64,000 nt of DNA from Mesostigma viride (GCA_009746045.1 RPFO01001288.1:1-64000); one strand, 5' to 3'. Positions 54,001 to 63,460 are shown, numbered from the stretch's first letter. Translations and numbers: made by a program. Notes: generated by a model from the sequence alone, not told the origin.

Positions 54001-57000
54001 GAAGGCAAAAACTAAAGGGCAAAAAGTACAGGCCAAAAAAAGACACATACACTGGGCCAGGCCAACCCATGCATACCCTTATCGATCATAGCCATGAGTA
54101 TAAAACATGACGCAGTCTACGTGTAAATTATATAATTTATATAATTATTGAATGAATGAATGAATGAATGAATGAGTGAGTGAATGAATGAATGAATGAA
54201 TGAATGAATGAATGAATGAATGAATGAATGAATGAATGAATGAGTGAGTGAGTGAATGAATGAATGAATGAATGAATGAATGAATGAATGAATGAATGAA
54301 TGAATGAATGAATGAATGAATGAATGAATGAATGAATGAATGAATGAATGAATGAATGAATGAATGAGTGAATGAATGAACGAATGAATGAGTAAAAGCT
54401 GTGAATGCCAGAGGCATGCCTCGTTGTAAAGATGATGTCATGCAGCGGATGGCTTCCATCCAGCAGCACAGCTATCATGAGACTTCAATGACAAACAAGA
54501 GGGAATATGACAAGAAAGCAAATCACCTCTGCCAGGGCTGAGGCCGACCCACACTATAGTGTGTAACTAATCTGCCGGCACCAGCCCCTACTTTTCACCA
54601 CCAGTTTTGAAATCTATAAACATCGCATTCGACCATCAAGTAATAAGATCGTTATTGCGACTGCCCCGCAGCTCCTAACCAAACAGATCAGGGCCACAAA
54701 AACTGGACCCATGGCGATTGCCACCCGCGCGCGCACCCATGCACCGGGGCCACCACCAGCGCACACAACCCTACCGCGATAGCCACCAGCGCACGCAACA
54801 ATGCCGGCAGGCCCGCCGACGCCCCCTTGCTGCCAGCACATGCTGCTCCCGCCTGCACTCCTTCCCCCGCAGCCACCGGCGTGTTTTGTGAGCAACTCTG
54901 GCGGCCGTGCAGGTGGCGGTCCACCTGCGCCGCCAGCTCCTCCGCCAACGCCAGCATCAACGTGGGGGCCCAATCACCCACCAGGGCGTCACGAGGGAGG
55001 CGGCCGTCGGGCTCTGCGAGGGTGCTCGTGAGCGCATTCCCACACAAACAGACAGATGAGCCATTAGGGGGCATACACAAGTGGGCAAATAGGCGCGTGG
55101 GGGCATACACAAGTGGGCAATTAGGCATGTGTGGGCATGAACAATCGGCGCATGGGGGCATTAACAAGTGGGCCAATAGGCGCATGTGGGCATGAACAAG
55201 TGGGTAATTAGGCACGTGTGGGCATACACAAGTGGGCCAATAGGCACGCGTGGGCATACACAAGTGGGCGTTTGTTGGCGTTTGCCAAGAACTTTGCACT
55301 ATGTACAGAGGAGTCCGACTGCTACCGTCCTCCCAGGCCCACCCCTAAAGTCCTGAACATAGAATACAGGGCCTGGATTCCGATACTCTAGCAGCGGTAG
55401 TAGTATAGTACACATACACAACATTATTAGGGCTTGCCTTTTAGGAGAGGCCGTAGCAGCACTGTGGGAAGCTGTCCTTTCCTGCACTGTGGGAAGATGT
55501 CCCTTTCGGCCCTTGAAGCCGTCGCGGAACCTAGTTCCCCCATGGCCAGACGCCATCTGCTGGCTTTTAATGTAATGGCTAGAGGGCTCCTCGCACTTTC
55601 GAGGCTTGAACATGACAGAACGGCGCCAACTTCGGAGGTGTAGGGGAGCCAACTACCGGCGACTGCTGTCGTAGTGCCCGTTACAAGCCCGCGTCACATA
55701 CAGGCATGAAAAGACCTACTGACAAAACCTAACTTTGTAACCACCCAACATGTCCCTGCCACGACAAACAACTGGTCATATCGCGCAGCGGTTGCGTGCC
55801 AAGAGAGACCCTGTCCTCGTCGGCGCACCCATACCTGCCAACAGGAATCTTTTACCTGTCAATTACACGTTGAAAAATCTGTCGATTACCTGTTGATTAC
55901 CTGTCGATTACCTTTCAAGTACCTGTCAAATACCTGTCAATTACCTGCTGCCCACTACCTGACCACTACCTGCCCACTTCCTTGCCCACTACATGCTCAT
56001 TATCTGCCCATTTACCTGCCCACTTTCTTGCCTATTTACCTGCCCATTGACCTGCCCATTTACTTGCCGGATACCTGCACAGAAAGCCTTCGCCCCAATC
56101 ATGTTCGCCAACGCAAAGTTGTCTAATGCCCCCACGGTTGTGCCTGCACACCGATGCAGAGAGCGCACGCTGCGGCTTGCGTTGTGCTCGGGAGCGAAGC
56201 TTTCTAGGGCCTCCTCCCTCCGTCTCGTTTTGAACTACGGGTCAACGGTGCCTATACAGGCACCACCCCGTGGCGTCGCACCTTCTGTATGATTCTTTAA
56301 ACCTGAAAAAGAATCTTAATCTAGTTTGATTTACCTGCACAGAATGCAGCCACTGCAATCAGCCCCGCGACCCGCACCGACGACCCCCACGCCGGCCCAC
56401 AGAACGCCGCCAGCACATCCGCCCACCTGGTAGCACCCTCTCCACCACAACCCCTCCTCCTCCCCCTCTCTCCCTGCTGCGCCCCGCCACGAGTGCCGTG
56501 ACACAGCGGCACCGCAGCGCCCACAAATGCCAGCAACCCGGCCGCTGCCTTGGACTGCGACTCGGACGGAGCGGCCGCTGGCGCCACCTGGTGGCCCCAC
56601 CATGGCGAAGCCCTGCTGCCCGCTAATGCCATATTCCTGGCAGAACGGCGGGCCTGCCATCCGCCCACGCTGTAAACCGCATCCAAGGTGCCTTCCAAGA
56701 CCCCAAACGCCCAGAAGAGAGGGTCCTTTCCCGCCCCTCCCGCCGCAGCCGCCGCGCCGCATTGGAGTTGGTGATTCAAAACTTCCCGCTCACCACAAGT
56801 GCCCAGAGAGCTGGCTGCTGACAACAGCATGCCCCACACGGAGGACCCCCCAGCCGTGTCCTGGTGGTACAAGTCCCCCGCGCGCTCAACATCGCTGCTG
56901 CCCGTCACGCGCCCGCCCGCCTGGTGACACCCTGCGGGGCAGACGCAAGCACCTTTCCGGCGCAGGATGTCTGGGTTTCCAAGCAGGCAGGCGAGCGTGG

Positions 57001-59548
57001 TACCGGCGGAGGCCGCGCGAGAGAGGAGCGATGCATCCAAGGGTGCAACTCTTCGAGGTGGGGCCCCACCCCTGGCCCCATCCCCGCCCACGCCTGCACC
57101 CTCTCCACGCTCGTGCCTTGGCACCTGGCACTGCGTACGTGTTCATGGCAGGGGAAGGTTCCACAGCATGCCACGTGTTCACGGGATGGAGAATGTCCAT
57201 ACTAGGTGTCCGTGTTCTGCCACCCGTCCCCACCGCGTGATGCGTGCAATGGGAAGGCCCCGCGTGTGAGACGGTACGGACCATCCCTGGGGGAAAGGCG
57301 AAGCTGCTCCACAAGGCCACCCCTTCCTTCACCAACATGGCACCACAAGGCCACCCCTCCATTCACCAAAATGGCACCATAAGGCCGCACTCCGTTGATC
57401 AGCGCGGTCCATTGATGGCGCAACAAGGAGCGAGCAGAGTGGATAGACTAAAACAGATCGGCATCGTGAGGAACCAAACGTGAGAGCGAGGTGTGAAACA
57501 AAGGAGAACAGGCCGCATGGCCCCATTACCGTCTACATCGTCTACTTGTACTCTATGGACTGGCAAAGATGCAACGCCAACCGCTATCCAAAATTTCTCG
57601 ATATCAAAGCTTCTAGATATCAGGATTTATAGATAGTAAGATATACAATTTATAAGATATATAATATATAGATATTGAGAAACTAGAAGTACGTAGATAT
57701 CAAGATTTCTAGCTGTAAGATATTCTAGGTATCTAGCGCACGCAGCATTGTATGGGAAGGGCACGTACCTGTGTGGCCCGTGCGGCAGACAGAAGCTGAG
57801 ACAGCAGCGGGCGGGCCAGGCACGTCAGGCACAAGCCACTCGCGATCTCAGCACACGGCCACTCGGCCAAGGACTCGCACAGTGCTGCGGCACCGACGGA
57901 TGTCTCATCCTGCAATATATTAAATGCAAAACCCAAATTGAAATGCATTAAGACCACTAATTAATTAATTAATTAGGAACATAACTCCGTTGGGAGTATA
58001 TGCATTAAGACCATGATCCATTTAATTAAATTTACAGATGATAAAATTGAGATAAGATTGTTGAAAGAAGACGGACGTCTTAACATGAGGTTCAAAGCCT
58101 TGATACGCTTTTGCTGGTGTCGCATCCGGAAAAGAGATGGCTTTCATTCGTCATGCTGATGGTCATGAGCTATTATGCCACCTTCAAGAAATCTTGCCCA
58201 TCAGCAAAATGAATTTGTTGTCATCATCATCAAATTTCTGTCCAGGAGCTGCATTGCTGTCAAGGGAGTGCCACCCTGAAATTGCCAGCGAGCAAACTGC
58301 CAGTCAGGTTCAACCGCCCAGTTTTAGCAAAACAGTGAGTGACCAACAGCGCAAATTTATGAACACGTAAAAATTATGGATGAAGCGTTATTCAAGAACA
58401 CGGTGCAAGAAAATGGAAGGGGAAGCGAAAGGGGGGCGGGCGGGCGGAATGGATTCAACCCGCTGCTGAAAAGAGGAATGTCGACAGAAAGCACCCATCA
58501 CCAGGCTGCAGACTACCTGACAGGACTAACCCATGGAGAGAAGTACTAAAATACAGTACCCCGGTAAAGCCCAGCACCTTTCATGCCTCGTTCGTGACTT
58601 ATTTAACGTCCAACAGTGTCTAGTCACCCTCTTAAAGCATCGTAAATCTCATCACGTGCAAACCAACCAGGTCATCATATATACCGGCTTGAGTACGTGC
58701 TATGGTTTTTGGTGGGAAAAACTAGCGGAATTCAGCTCCTCCAAGGAAAGACAGGAGGCATTTGGAGGAATGGGTGGCCAAGCACGTGACTGCTCGCATA
58801 ACAGGTTATCGGTGGGTGCCCATGACAGATTTAGACAGCTCGCCATGTGGCTCTCTTACCATCCTGAAGATAACTGCACACCTTGAACCCAGGTGAATAG
58901 CTTATCACTAGCACTGGAGCCCATAATAATTCTCGCCGCTCAGCATATCCCTGACGATAATTTACTTGCACATCTGACCTCAATTGATGCCATGAAATAA
59001 AATGAACGAGCACAAACGGATTGCCCAGCAGGCAGTGAGAGGATGAAGGGTCCGGGGCATTTGATCACTATGATGGAATGACAAGTTCATGAATACGAGA
59101 GTAAAAGCTGGTGCCGCAGAACGCAGAAGGCAGAAGAGGATGCCTGAGCGTGGGGAACATGTCTGTGCATTCCTAAAGCGACGACGAAATCCTTACATGG
59201 AGCGGACAGCCAGAACGATTGAGTTCTAAAAACGAAAGGCATCTCAGATTCAAGCTCAATACGTACTGATGAAGCGAGCAGAACCTGAAGAGGGCAGCAC
59301 ATGGTCTCGATCGTTTTCGGCACGCTCAATGCTCGAAGGGCGGACTTGTCCAACTTAATGGCCGTGCATGCAGAGACGTATTGCTGCATGGCTTTCAAGG
59401 CGTGACGCAGGACTGTCAGATCCTCTTGCCGCTCATGTGGAGTCAGCAAGCGAATGGCACTTGCCAGCCGCTGCGAAGTTAACTCTATTTGGCGAACGCG
59501 GGCCATGTCGTGAGATGTCGCAGGCAGCGGACATGTCGATTTCCCCAT
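40417..59548 (-). CDS. Large spliced gene: ARM/HEAT-like repeats plus two BTB/POZ domains
   Basis: Thirteen exons on the minus strand join with GT-AG junctions and matching phases into about 5,598 nt (1,865 codons plus stop): 59548-59267, 57909-57769, 57130-56335, 55013-54775, 53288-52333, 51958-51748, 50717-50305, 48293-47886, 46907-46811, 46017-45236, 43679-43509, 42118-41244, 40643-40417. An alternative end of exon 10 uses a mini-exon at 45073-45033. Residues 1-1181 are helix-rich with armadillo/HEAT-like segments. About 1182-1441 hold BTB1 and 1442-1865 hold BTB2 with the start of a BACK-like helix region. Family knowledge: ARM-BTB proteins (plant ARIA/ABAP1, animal ARMC5) are often Cullin-3 ubiquitin-ligase adaptors; that role here is inference. 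The phase agreement at every junction is strong internal support; boundaries of exon 3 are least certain. Confidence 0.75.
41083..41099 (+). repeat. Poly-G run in intron 12
   Basis: About 17 consecutive G (C on the transcript strand) lie within the intron between exons 12 and 13. Confidence 0.9.
41244..42118 (-). CDS. Exon 12: rest of second BTB/POZ domain with low-complexity insertion
   Basis: Acceptor ATGCGCCAG, donor C|GTACGT. It opens SIGDRVSVPASSLAELAALR-RYLYTDEIRL, the BTB core after exon 11, then inserts about 210 residues rich in Ser, Ala, Gly, Pro and Thr (with HLHAHAHSHARA), then resumes ATAMAILLGATAGSLLL, the BTB helices that precede the CE motif in exon 13. If the donor were not used, translation would stop two codons later. 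Confidence 0.7.
42133..42420 (+). repeat. (GGGT)n array in intron 11 of the ARM-BTB gene
   Basis: About 280 bp of GGGT units with a few GGGC, GAGT and GGAT variants. On the transcript strand it is (ACCC)n and ends about 15 bases before the acceptor of exon 12. Confidence 0.95.
42592..42796 (+). repeat. (TATGT)n pentanucleotide array in intron 11
   Basis: About 40 uninterrupted TATGT units; two TATGTGATGT variants at the right end. Frames of repeating Met-Leu-Cys-Tyr-Val are artefacts. Confidence 0.95.
42973..43402 (+). repeat. (GGGA)n array in intron 11
   Basis: About 430 bp of GGGA units with phase slips near 43168, 43180-43200, 43270 and 43354. The transcript strand is (TCCC)n. Confidence 0.95.
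43509..43679 (-). CDS. Exon 11: start of second BTB/POZ domain
   Basis: Acceptor GCCTGCAG, donor AG|GTTGGT. The peptide ends in LPAHRVVLSARSEYFRALFS-SGMKD, an excellent BTB motif (HxxxLxxRSxxFxxxF). The domain is interrupted here by a 1.39 kb intron made almost wholly of three microsatellites and continues in exon 12 in matching phase. Confidence 0.8.
45033..45073 (-). CDS. Alternative 41-bp mini-exon of the ARM-BTB gene
   Basis: Acceptor TGCATGCAG and donor GTGCGT frame EFSLATMMDSAASR. This duplicates the last codons of long exon 10 (EFSLAPMMDGLDGEALR). Using the early exon 10 donor plus this mini-exon, or the late donor without it, both reach exon 11 in phase 2. It may be an alternative exon or a decayed duplicate. 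Confidence 0.4.
45145..45235 (+). repeat. About 15-bp degenerate repeat in intron 10
   Basis: CCCTCCACACAAT-type units repeat about six times directly after the late exon 10 donor. Confidence 0.8.
45236..46017 (-). CDS. Exon 10: first BTB/POZ domain
   Basis: The acceptor (AACCCTCAG) follows a run of 16 C on the transcript strand. The peptide begins ATADVRINLSDGTALSAHQG-ILACRSKSLAQRLV, the classic BTB opening (strand, DG, HxxxLxxRS). A Gly/Arg/Glu-rich insertion of about 75 residues follows, then VSLRVRSEVFRPVLEYIYTG and DLATVAAVAKGCGVPSLAVL, the rest of the BTB fold. Two donors are possible: GAG|GTGTCA near 45300, then the mini-exon, or AAG|GTGTGT at 45235. Confidence 0.75.
46811..46907 (-). 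CDS. Exon 9 of the ARM-BTB gene (97 bp)
   Basis: This short exon encodes VQAWATCALQRFGIYGRPSH-LGQDMAWALQDE. Acceptor CCATGCAG and donor GAG|GTGGGG; the lone first base completes a codon from exon 8 and the exon ends in phase 0. It restores the frame between exons 8 and 10, which cannot be joined directly. Confidence 0.6.
47281..47497 (+). repeat. 19-bp minisatellite in intron 8, about 11 units
   Basis: GAGAGCACTAGCACTACTT for the first four units, then GAGAGCACTAGCACTAATT for about seven: two variants in two homogeneous blocks. Confidence 0.95.
47694..47879 (-). repeat. 186-bp poly-G/C tract in intron 8
   Basis: About 75 consecutive C followed by C6-9 runs separated by single G. On the transcript strand this is a G-run-rich tract starting within ten bases of the exon 8 donor, able in principle to form many G-quadruplexes. 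Confidence 0.9.
47886..48293 (-). CDS. Exon 8 of the ARM-BTB gene
   Basis: Acceptor CTTCCCCAG, donor GTACGC. It joins exon 7 in frame (RDKMAQAGIPSSLRRWITSR) and includes DDDQAVLLVAALRAFVEVTA and LESDELRQLLVELCLEDRSA. The donor runs straight into a G-rich tract on the transcript strand. Confidence 0.65.
50305..50717 (-). CDS. Exon 7 of the ARM-BTB gene
   Basis: Acceptor CCTTCCTTAG, donor CAG|GTGAGC. Starts in phase 0 (AADALLMLLTSPDERVASKA, then TDVLAAQLAAVERHLAG, armadillo-like), has a Gly/Ser/Thr-rich loop, then SLKSSIECQFYVRMDTQVVH, and ends in phase 2. Confidence 0.7.
50994..51020 (+). repeat. Poly-C run in intron 6
   Basis: About 27 consecutive C on the plus strand, within the intron between exons 6 and 7. 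Confidence 0.9.
51748..51958 (-). CDS. Exon 6 of the ARM-BTB gene
   Basis: Acceptor CACATCAG, donor GAG|GTGTGT. It completes a Ser codon from exon 5 and ends in phase 0 after 71 codons (AMLLQPWQGALAAAARNVVA ... LAAHRADPAPDEVVHE). Confidence 0.7.
52333..53288 (-). CDS. Exon 5 of the ARM-BTB gene
   Basis: Acceptor CACGCGCAG, donor AG|GTGGGA, 956 bases, phase 0 in and 2 out. A Ser/Pro-rich start leads to YLAAQALSSLLSSAELVGAV, then GGGLPALLASATESSAPPHV, then RQACWHAVARMCEHLAS, two armadillo-type segments with a low-complexity insertion between them and the exon end (CDACMRHARMPEQLAVVLAS). Confidence 0.7.
54147..54392 (+). repeat. (GAAT)n array in intron 4
   Basis: About 60 GAAT units with GAGT variants clustered near 54174-54182 and 54241-54254, in the intron between exons 4 and 5. 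Phe-Ile-His-Ser repeating frames are artefacts. Confidence 0.95.
54775..55013 (-). CDS. Exon 4 of the ARM-BTB gene
   Basis: Acceptor CTCGCAG, donor GTAGGG. It starts with two bases that complete the codon left by exon 3 (Glu) and ends in phase 0. The peptide contains WAPTLMLALAEELAAQVDRH and SAGLPALLRALVAIA, armadillo-like. Confidence 0.7.
55065..55272 (+). repeat. About 37-bp tandem repeat in intron 3
   Basis: Six degenerate units of GGGCATACACAAGTGGGC followed by (A)ATAGGC(A/G)CGTG. Confidence 0.85.
55853..56072 (+). repeat. Degenerate ACCTGTC/ACCTGCCCA repeat in intron 3
   Basis: Units of 11-13 bp such as TTACCTGTCGA and TACCTGCCCAC repeat about 18 times with steady divergence from left to right. 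Confidence 0.8.
56335..57130 (-). CDS. Exon 3 of the ARM-BTB gene
   Basis: The donor CAG|GTAAAT at 56334 is clear. The acceptor at 57131 (CGTACGCAG) is chosen because it keeps phase 0 from exon 2; a later one is possible. The peptide includes LLSRAASAGTTLACLLGNPD and FGVLEGTLDAVYSVGGWQAR. The Cys/Gly-rich part near 56950-56900 may hide another intron. It ends in phase 1. Confidence 0.5.
57596..57735 (+). repeat. AT-rich AGATAT repeat in intron 2
   Basis: Loose repeats of TAGATATCAAGATTTCTAG-type words; self-complementary GATATC occurs several times. Confidence 0.7.
57769..57909 (-). CDS. Exon 2 of the ARM-BTB gene
   Basis: Acceptor TATTGCAG and donor GTACGT frame exactly 47 codons, phase 0 to 0. 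The peptide (DETSVGAAALCESLAEWPCA ... LLSQLLSAARATQ) has the three-helix look of one armadillo repeat. Confidence 0.7.
59267..59548 (-). CDS. Exon 1 of the ARM-BTB gene (start codon)
   Basis: The ATG at 59546-59548 opens 94 codons (MGKSTCPLPATSHDMARVRQ ... ETMCCPLQVLLASS) ending at a GTACGT donor (complement at 59261-59266), phase 0. The segment is alpha-helical with LTVLRHALKAMQQYVSACTA. Confidence 0.65.
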
Positions 59549-60911
59549 TGTACTAAGTAGAAAAGCGACGTGAGGGGGCCGACGCTTTGCGGCAGGAATA
59601 GGCTAGCTTCTCGAGATCAATCATATATACATCCTTCAGGTTGATTTCGCTATCGACCACGCTTCCGAGAGGCAACGCTTGTCGACACGACAGGCTAGGT
59701 ATGAAATCCAAACTACCTTCTCGGAATAATTTGCAAACAGCCTTACTTCCGGGAAAAAAACGCGCATGCATGGAGCCAGGTGACCTAGTCCATCTGGCAT
59801 GCGCATCTTAATTTACCAATGACGCGTTCTGAGCCCACCCTTCACTCCAGGAGAAGTCCATAGCCAGGAGGGAAATCCCGCGCACCGGCAACAATATTGA
59901 TAATTATTCACCTGAAGTCCCAAGACAGTGAAGACACGTGAACACGTGCACACCTGCACGGAGACCCAAAAGTGCTTTTTGCTGCTGCCGGACGCAACTA
60001 CTGTAACGTGAGTCCAACAGACCGTTCGGGACTCTGGGGGTGTCAGAAATAAGGTGCGCATGCCTGCAGGCTGCAGATATGTACTGTATTGCGTCTTGCG
60101 TGGGAGTTGGGACAGAAGTCAACAGTCACAGAACTGAAGTGAAGGCAGTAGTGTACTGTATCTTACAGCAGGTGTAATAAGATCCAACGCTCCATACTCC
60201 ACCCCCTACAGTATACTGTAACTTTTTTTACCTTTCGGATGGCCCCTTGGTTTCTGGCCATTTATCGTTTACGGTGCGGAATATCTCCAATGCCAATAGT
60301 CAACAGTAGAGATGGTATTCTAGAAGGGGTATTATAATTAGTTATTAGTATTATCTTACCAAGCAATTATCACCCTGCTTTCTCGGTAAAGGTTATTAGG
60401 CCGTCGGTAAAGGCATTGGCCATGGCATGGCCCATGGCCATTGCGCATGCGAAGTTTGAGGAAAACGGATTTGCTCGAGAAGTTATGTCCCTACGGTTAT
60501 GCTATTTGCTGCGAAGCTCGAATATGCAACAGGTCGAATTCAGCATATATACTATACCCGCCCTCCCCGTTACTTCAACGTCAGGTTTGGAAAAATGGCG
60601 ACGATGATGGCTTTGTACTCTTAGCCATGGTTCGTGGGTAAGCTAGTATCATCAGTCCACTATTTCTACCGTCAAGGCTTTCCCATTCGCTACTTATGGT
60701 TGCGTTGCACTTTCAATTGCATGCCAAAGTACCCTCACGGATATTAACTTGGCCTCAGTACGTCGACGCGCGACCGCAATTAGTTTTATAGTATATCAAA
60801 GAGTCAACCAGCCAGTATATGTTCCTTTTGAAGCCTCACGGTTTTAATGAAGCCTGCTCTTGCGAGCACTTGCGGAGAGACTCTCAAGGCTGTATACACA
60901 CGTCTTGACGA
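59549..60911. promoter_or_regulatory. Shared upstream region of two divergent genes
   Basis: The ARM-BTB gene starts leftward at 59548 and the glycosyltransferase-like gene rightward at 60912. The 1.36 kb between has no supported gene. GCCATGGCATGGCCCATGGCC (60418-60438) is a GC-rich near-palindrome. AT-rich stretches lie at 60330-60370 and 60775-60800. It probably contains both promoters. Confidence 0.4.
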
Positions 60912-62858
60912 ATGACCGCTTGGCCTCCGCGATGGGCACTTAGCCCGCGCTGGTGGTTGTTCAGTGTCCAATGCTTAGCTCTCCTATGCGGCGGAATGGA
61001 TGAAGAACGAGGCGCCAGTTTACAACCGTTACTGTACATGGTCAACATCCCCGACGAAAAACACGGGACGCCGTGGATCCAGCGCGTCCTGGAGCCTAGG
61101 CGAGGGCAGGCGGATCTGCTTCTCGTGATCTACAGCGAAGGAGAGAAACAGTGCGGTCTATCTTGGGACACGGGGCCGGGGAAGCTCTACTGCGTCCGCA
61201 TACCGAGCCGGACATTCACCAAGGGACGCAACATCATCGCGCGGGTAGCACACCGCATCGAAGCAGAGCGTGGCGCGGCCTATAACTACTGGGTCGTGGC
61301 TGACTGGGACACCAGTCTTGGCTTCTCGTCCCCTGAACTGATGCCCCCTGGGGTTGACCCCTACGAGGCCTTTGAATCTGCTCTCATTGCCTTGCAGTCT
61401 CCCGTCGTTGTCCCTGTGATTAACATTGCTCAGCTAAAGTTCAAAGCCATTTATGGCGCAGCTCGGACACGCCACCTGGCGTGCTCCGAGGTGCCCCAGC
61501 GGCACAGTACCGTGGCGTCCAAGAAAAGATTGTCATTTGTTCGTGCAAGCATAACACCCGGTGGAAATGCAACGGATTCTGGGGCTAGGGGTTCTCTCGC
61601 CCCACTTACGCGGTCTCGCCCGCCCCTGCTCACGTGCCAGCATGACGCGACAGCTGTCGTCTCGGGCATGGGCGCCCAGTCGAGCAAGCAGGGGGCGCCG
61701 CAGGTCCGCGGTGCATCACTCACTGGTAACGGCTGCCGGCTCAAGGGGGAGGGTCCCCGCTCGCAAGGAACCAACAAGACAAGGTTGAGTGCACAGGTGC
61801 GGTTGACCTGCCACACGCCCGTACTGATGAAGCCCAACGAGATGCTGGTGTACGTGCCGATAGTGACCGGCCCTGGTGGTCACTATGACGGCCCTGGCAG
61901 GGACCTACCAGACGCTGACTCGACCGAGAATGCGACAGCTGGCGCGCAACTGCGCAATCGCACCCCTTCGCAGGAGGGGTCACCCTTGCCCAGCCTAGTA
62001 GGAGGTATGCAGCCACCCCAGCCAGGGCCCCTGGGTAATGCCTCCGGACAAGCATTGGGGAGTGGTGTCCCTAAGCAAGGCGCCGCCACGCAAGGTAATG
62101 CCCCGAAGCAAGAGAACAATGTTGGTGGGTGGGGCGTGCCCCAGCAAGATGCCACACTAGGTGGTGCCCCTGGCAAGCAAGCCCCTGGGGGTGGTGCCAT
62201 TAACAAAGACGCCGGCGGTGGTGTCCTCCAGCCAGACCCTGGGGGGGGTGCCCACAATCAAGACACTGGAGGCATTGTTGTGAATGGCGGTGTCCCCTCC
62301 GGCACTTCCTCTGGCGTTTCCCGTGACAGCTTCCCTGACCCTTCCCCAGCTGAGGGGGGCGTCGCCCCCCTCGGTGTTCCCCTCCGGCTCATCTCCGCTC
62401 GCAAAGTGGACTTTTGCTTCATGGCGCTCCACCGGTCCGCAGTGCCCATGCTGCTGCCGCTCCACAACCTGGACAACATCACCTGGTGGGGCTCCAACGA
62501 GTGCTGGTGGGCGGGCTTGGCCTGCTTTGATTACACCACGCTCGTCCTGCGCGATATCAGCGTGACCAACACGGTCCATTCCAAGAACTACCGGTCGGGC
62601 TTCCTCTCCTACGCGGACCTGGTCCATGTGGTCCGGGAGCGCTACCGGGGGATTATCGAGGCGGGTGTCCTGAACGTCCATGATGTGTTCACGGAAGGCA
62701 AGGTTCCGGGCGAGGACTACAGGCCGCGGCCGAATCTGGATATTGCCATGGTGGATGGGGGATGGCAGGCAGCTAAGCATTTCCTGACGTGCGAGAGGAT
62801 CATGGGACCCGAGTTTGACGCGTTCGTGAGCAACGGGACGTGCGACTGGATGTGCTAA
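60912..62858 (+). CDS. Secreted/Golgi glycosyltransferase-like protein with low-complexity insert
   Basis: This intronless frame encodes 648 residues. Residues 8-27 (hydrophobic, WWLFSVQCLALLCGG) form a signal peptide or anchor. Residues 35-190 read as an alpha/beta domain with LLYMVNIPDEKHG, FTKGRNIIARVAHRIEAERG and NYWVVADWDTSLGF, where the D-W-D is a DxD-like metal/nucleotide-sugar motif. Residues about 205-480 are low complexity (Gly, Pro, Gln, Asn) with repeated GGG-x-x-x-Q-D units. The C-terminal domain has KVDFCFMALHRSAVPMLLPL, ITWWGSNECWWAGLACFDYT and a Cys-rich end (CERIMG...GTCDWMC), suggesting disulfides. I infer a secretory-pathway glycosyltransferase from the DxD and the W/C-rich acceptor-like region; family not certain. 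The N-glycosylation sequons NIT and NGT are present. Confidence 0.55.
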   Translation: MTAWPPRWALSPRWWLFSVQCLALLCGGMDEERGASLQPLLYMVNIPDEKHGTPWIQRVLEPRRGQADLLLVIYSEGEKQCGLSWDTGPGKLYCVRIPSRTFTKGRNIIARVAHRIEAERGAAYNYWVVADWDTSLGFSSPELMPPGVDPYEAFESALIALQSPVVVPVINIAQLKFKAIYGAARTRHLACSEVPQRHSTVASKKRLSFVRASITPGGNATDSGARGSLAPLTRSRPPLLTCQHDATAVVSGMGAQSSKQGAPQVRGASLTGNGCRLKGEGPRSQGTNKTRLSAQVRLTCHTPVLMKPNEMLVYVPIVTGPGGHYDGPGRDLPDADSTENATAGAQLRNRTPSQEGSPLPSLVGGMQPPQPGPLGNASGQALGSGVPKQGAATQGNAPKQENNVGGWGVPQQDATLGGAPGKQAPGGGAINKDAGGGVLQPDPGGGAHNQDTGGIVVNGGVPSGTSSGVSRDSFPDPSPAEGGVAPLGVPLRLISARKVDFCFMALHRSAVPMLLPLHNLDNITWWGSNECWWAGLACFDYTTLVLRDISVTNTVHSKNYRSGFLSYADLVHVVRERYRGIIEAGVLNVHDVFTEGKVPGEDYRPRPNLDIAMVDGGWQAAKHFLTCERIMGPEFDAFVSNGTCDWMC

Positions 62859-63460
62859 GGCTGGGGGTGTGCTAAGCTGCTTTAGAGCTCATCGCTGCGT
62901 CATGGAGCACGCAACGTGGATCGGAGTTAATTTCTTGCTTACTCATCCTCGATGGAGTGGACAACTGTGGGGATGGGTGGAGGAGAGATCTAATCATGAT
63001 GGCCCTGCATGACGGCAGGCCTGCTCAAGTTATTTTTTTAGAATCCAGGTCCTCGCACACAATTCAGGTCAAGCTGCGTTGGTTTTCCTACCGAGTTTAT
63101 AATCCCAGCTGTGCTTGCATGCTCGTTGAGTCAAGGGGCGAGCAGAACCTGGACAGTAAATGTGTAATGCGTGATGCGTTGAACATTAGTAAATTTTACT
63201 GTCATAACTTTGGTTTATATAGGACTCGTTGTAACTTTGGTATATATGATATTTATGGTCCCAAATCATCAGCCACGAGCCACAATCGGACATCCATGGC
63301 TGATGGCGGAGCTCAGAACTTTTGCACCTGAGCCCCAAATTCAGTCAGATCACTTGCAACCGATGCGTCTTTTCAAGGCGCAGACTACTATAAACGTTTA
63401 CGGCTGTAATTAACGCAGTAGTTGTGACCAGCCGAAGCTAATTAATACGCAAATTAGCTC
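62859..63460. other. Gap downstream of the glycosyltransferase-like gene
   Basis: No gene recognised. AT-rich words TATATATGATATTTATGG at 63241 and a TTAATTAAC-like run near 63408 and 63440 precede the LINE ORF1 copy. It probably contains the 3' untranslated region and the LINE 5' flank. Confidence 0.3.
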
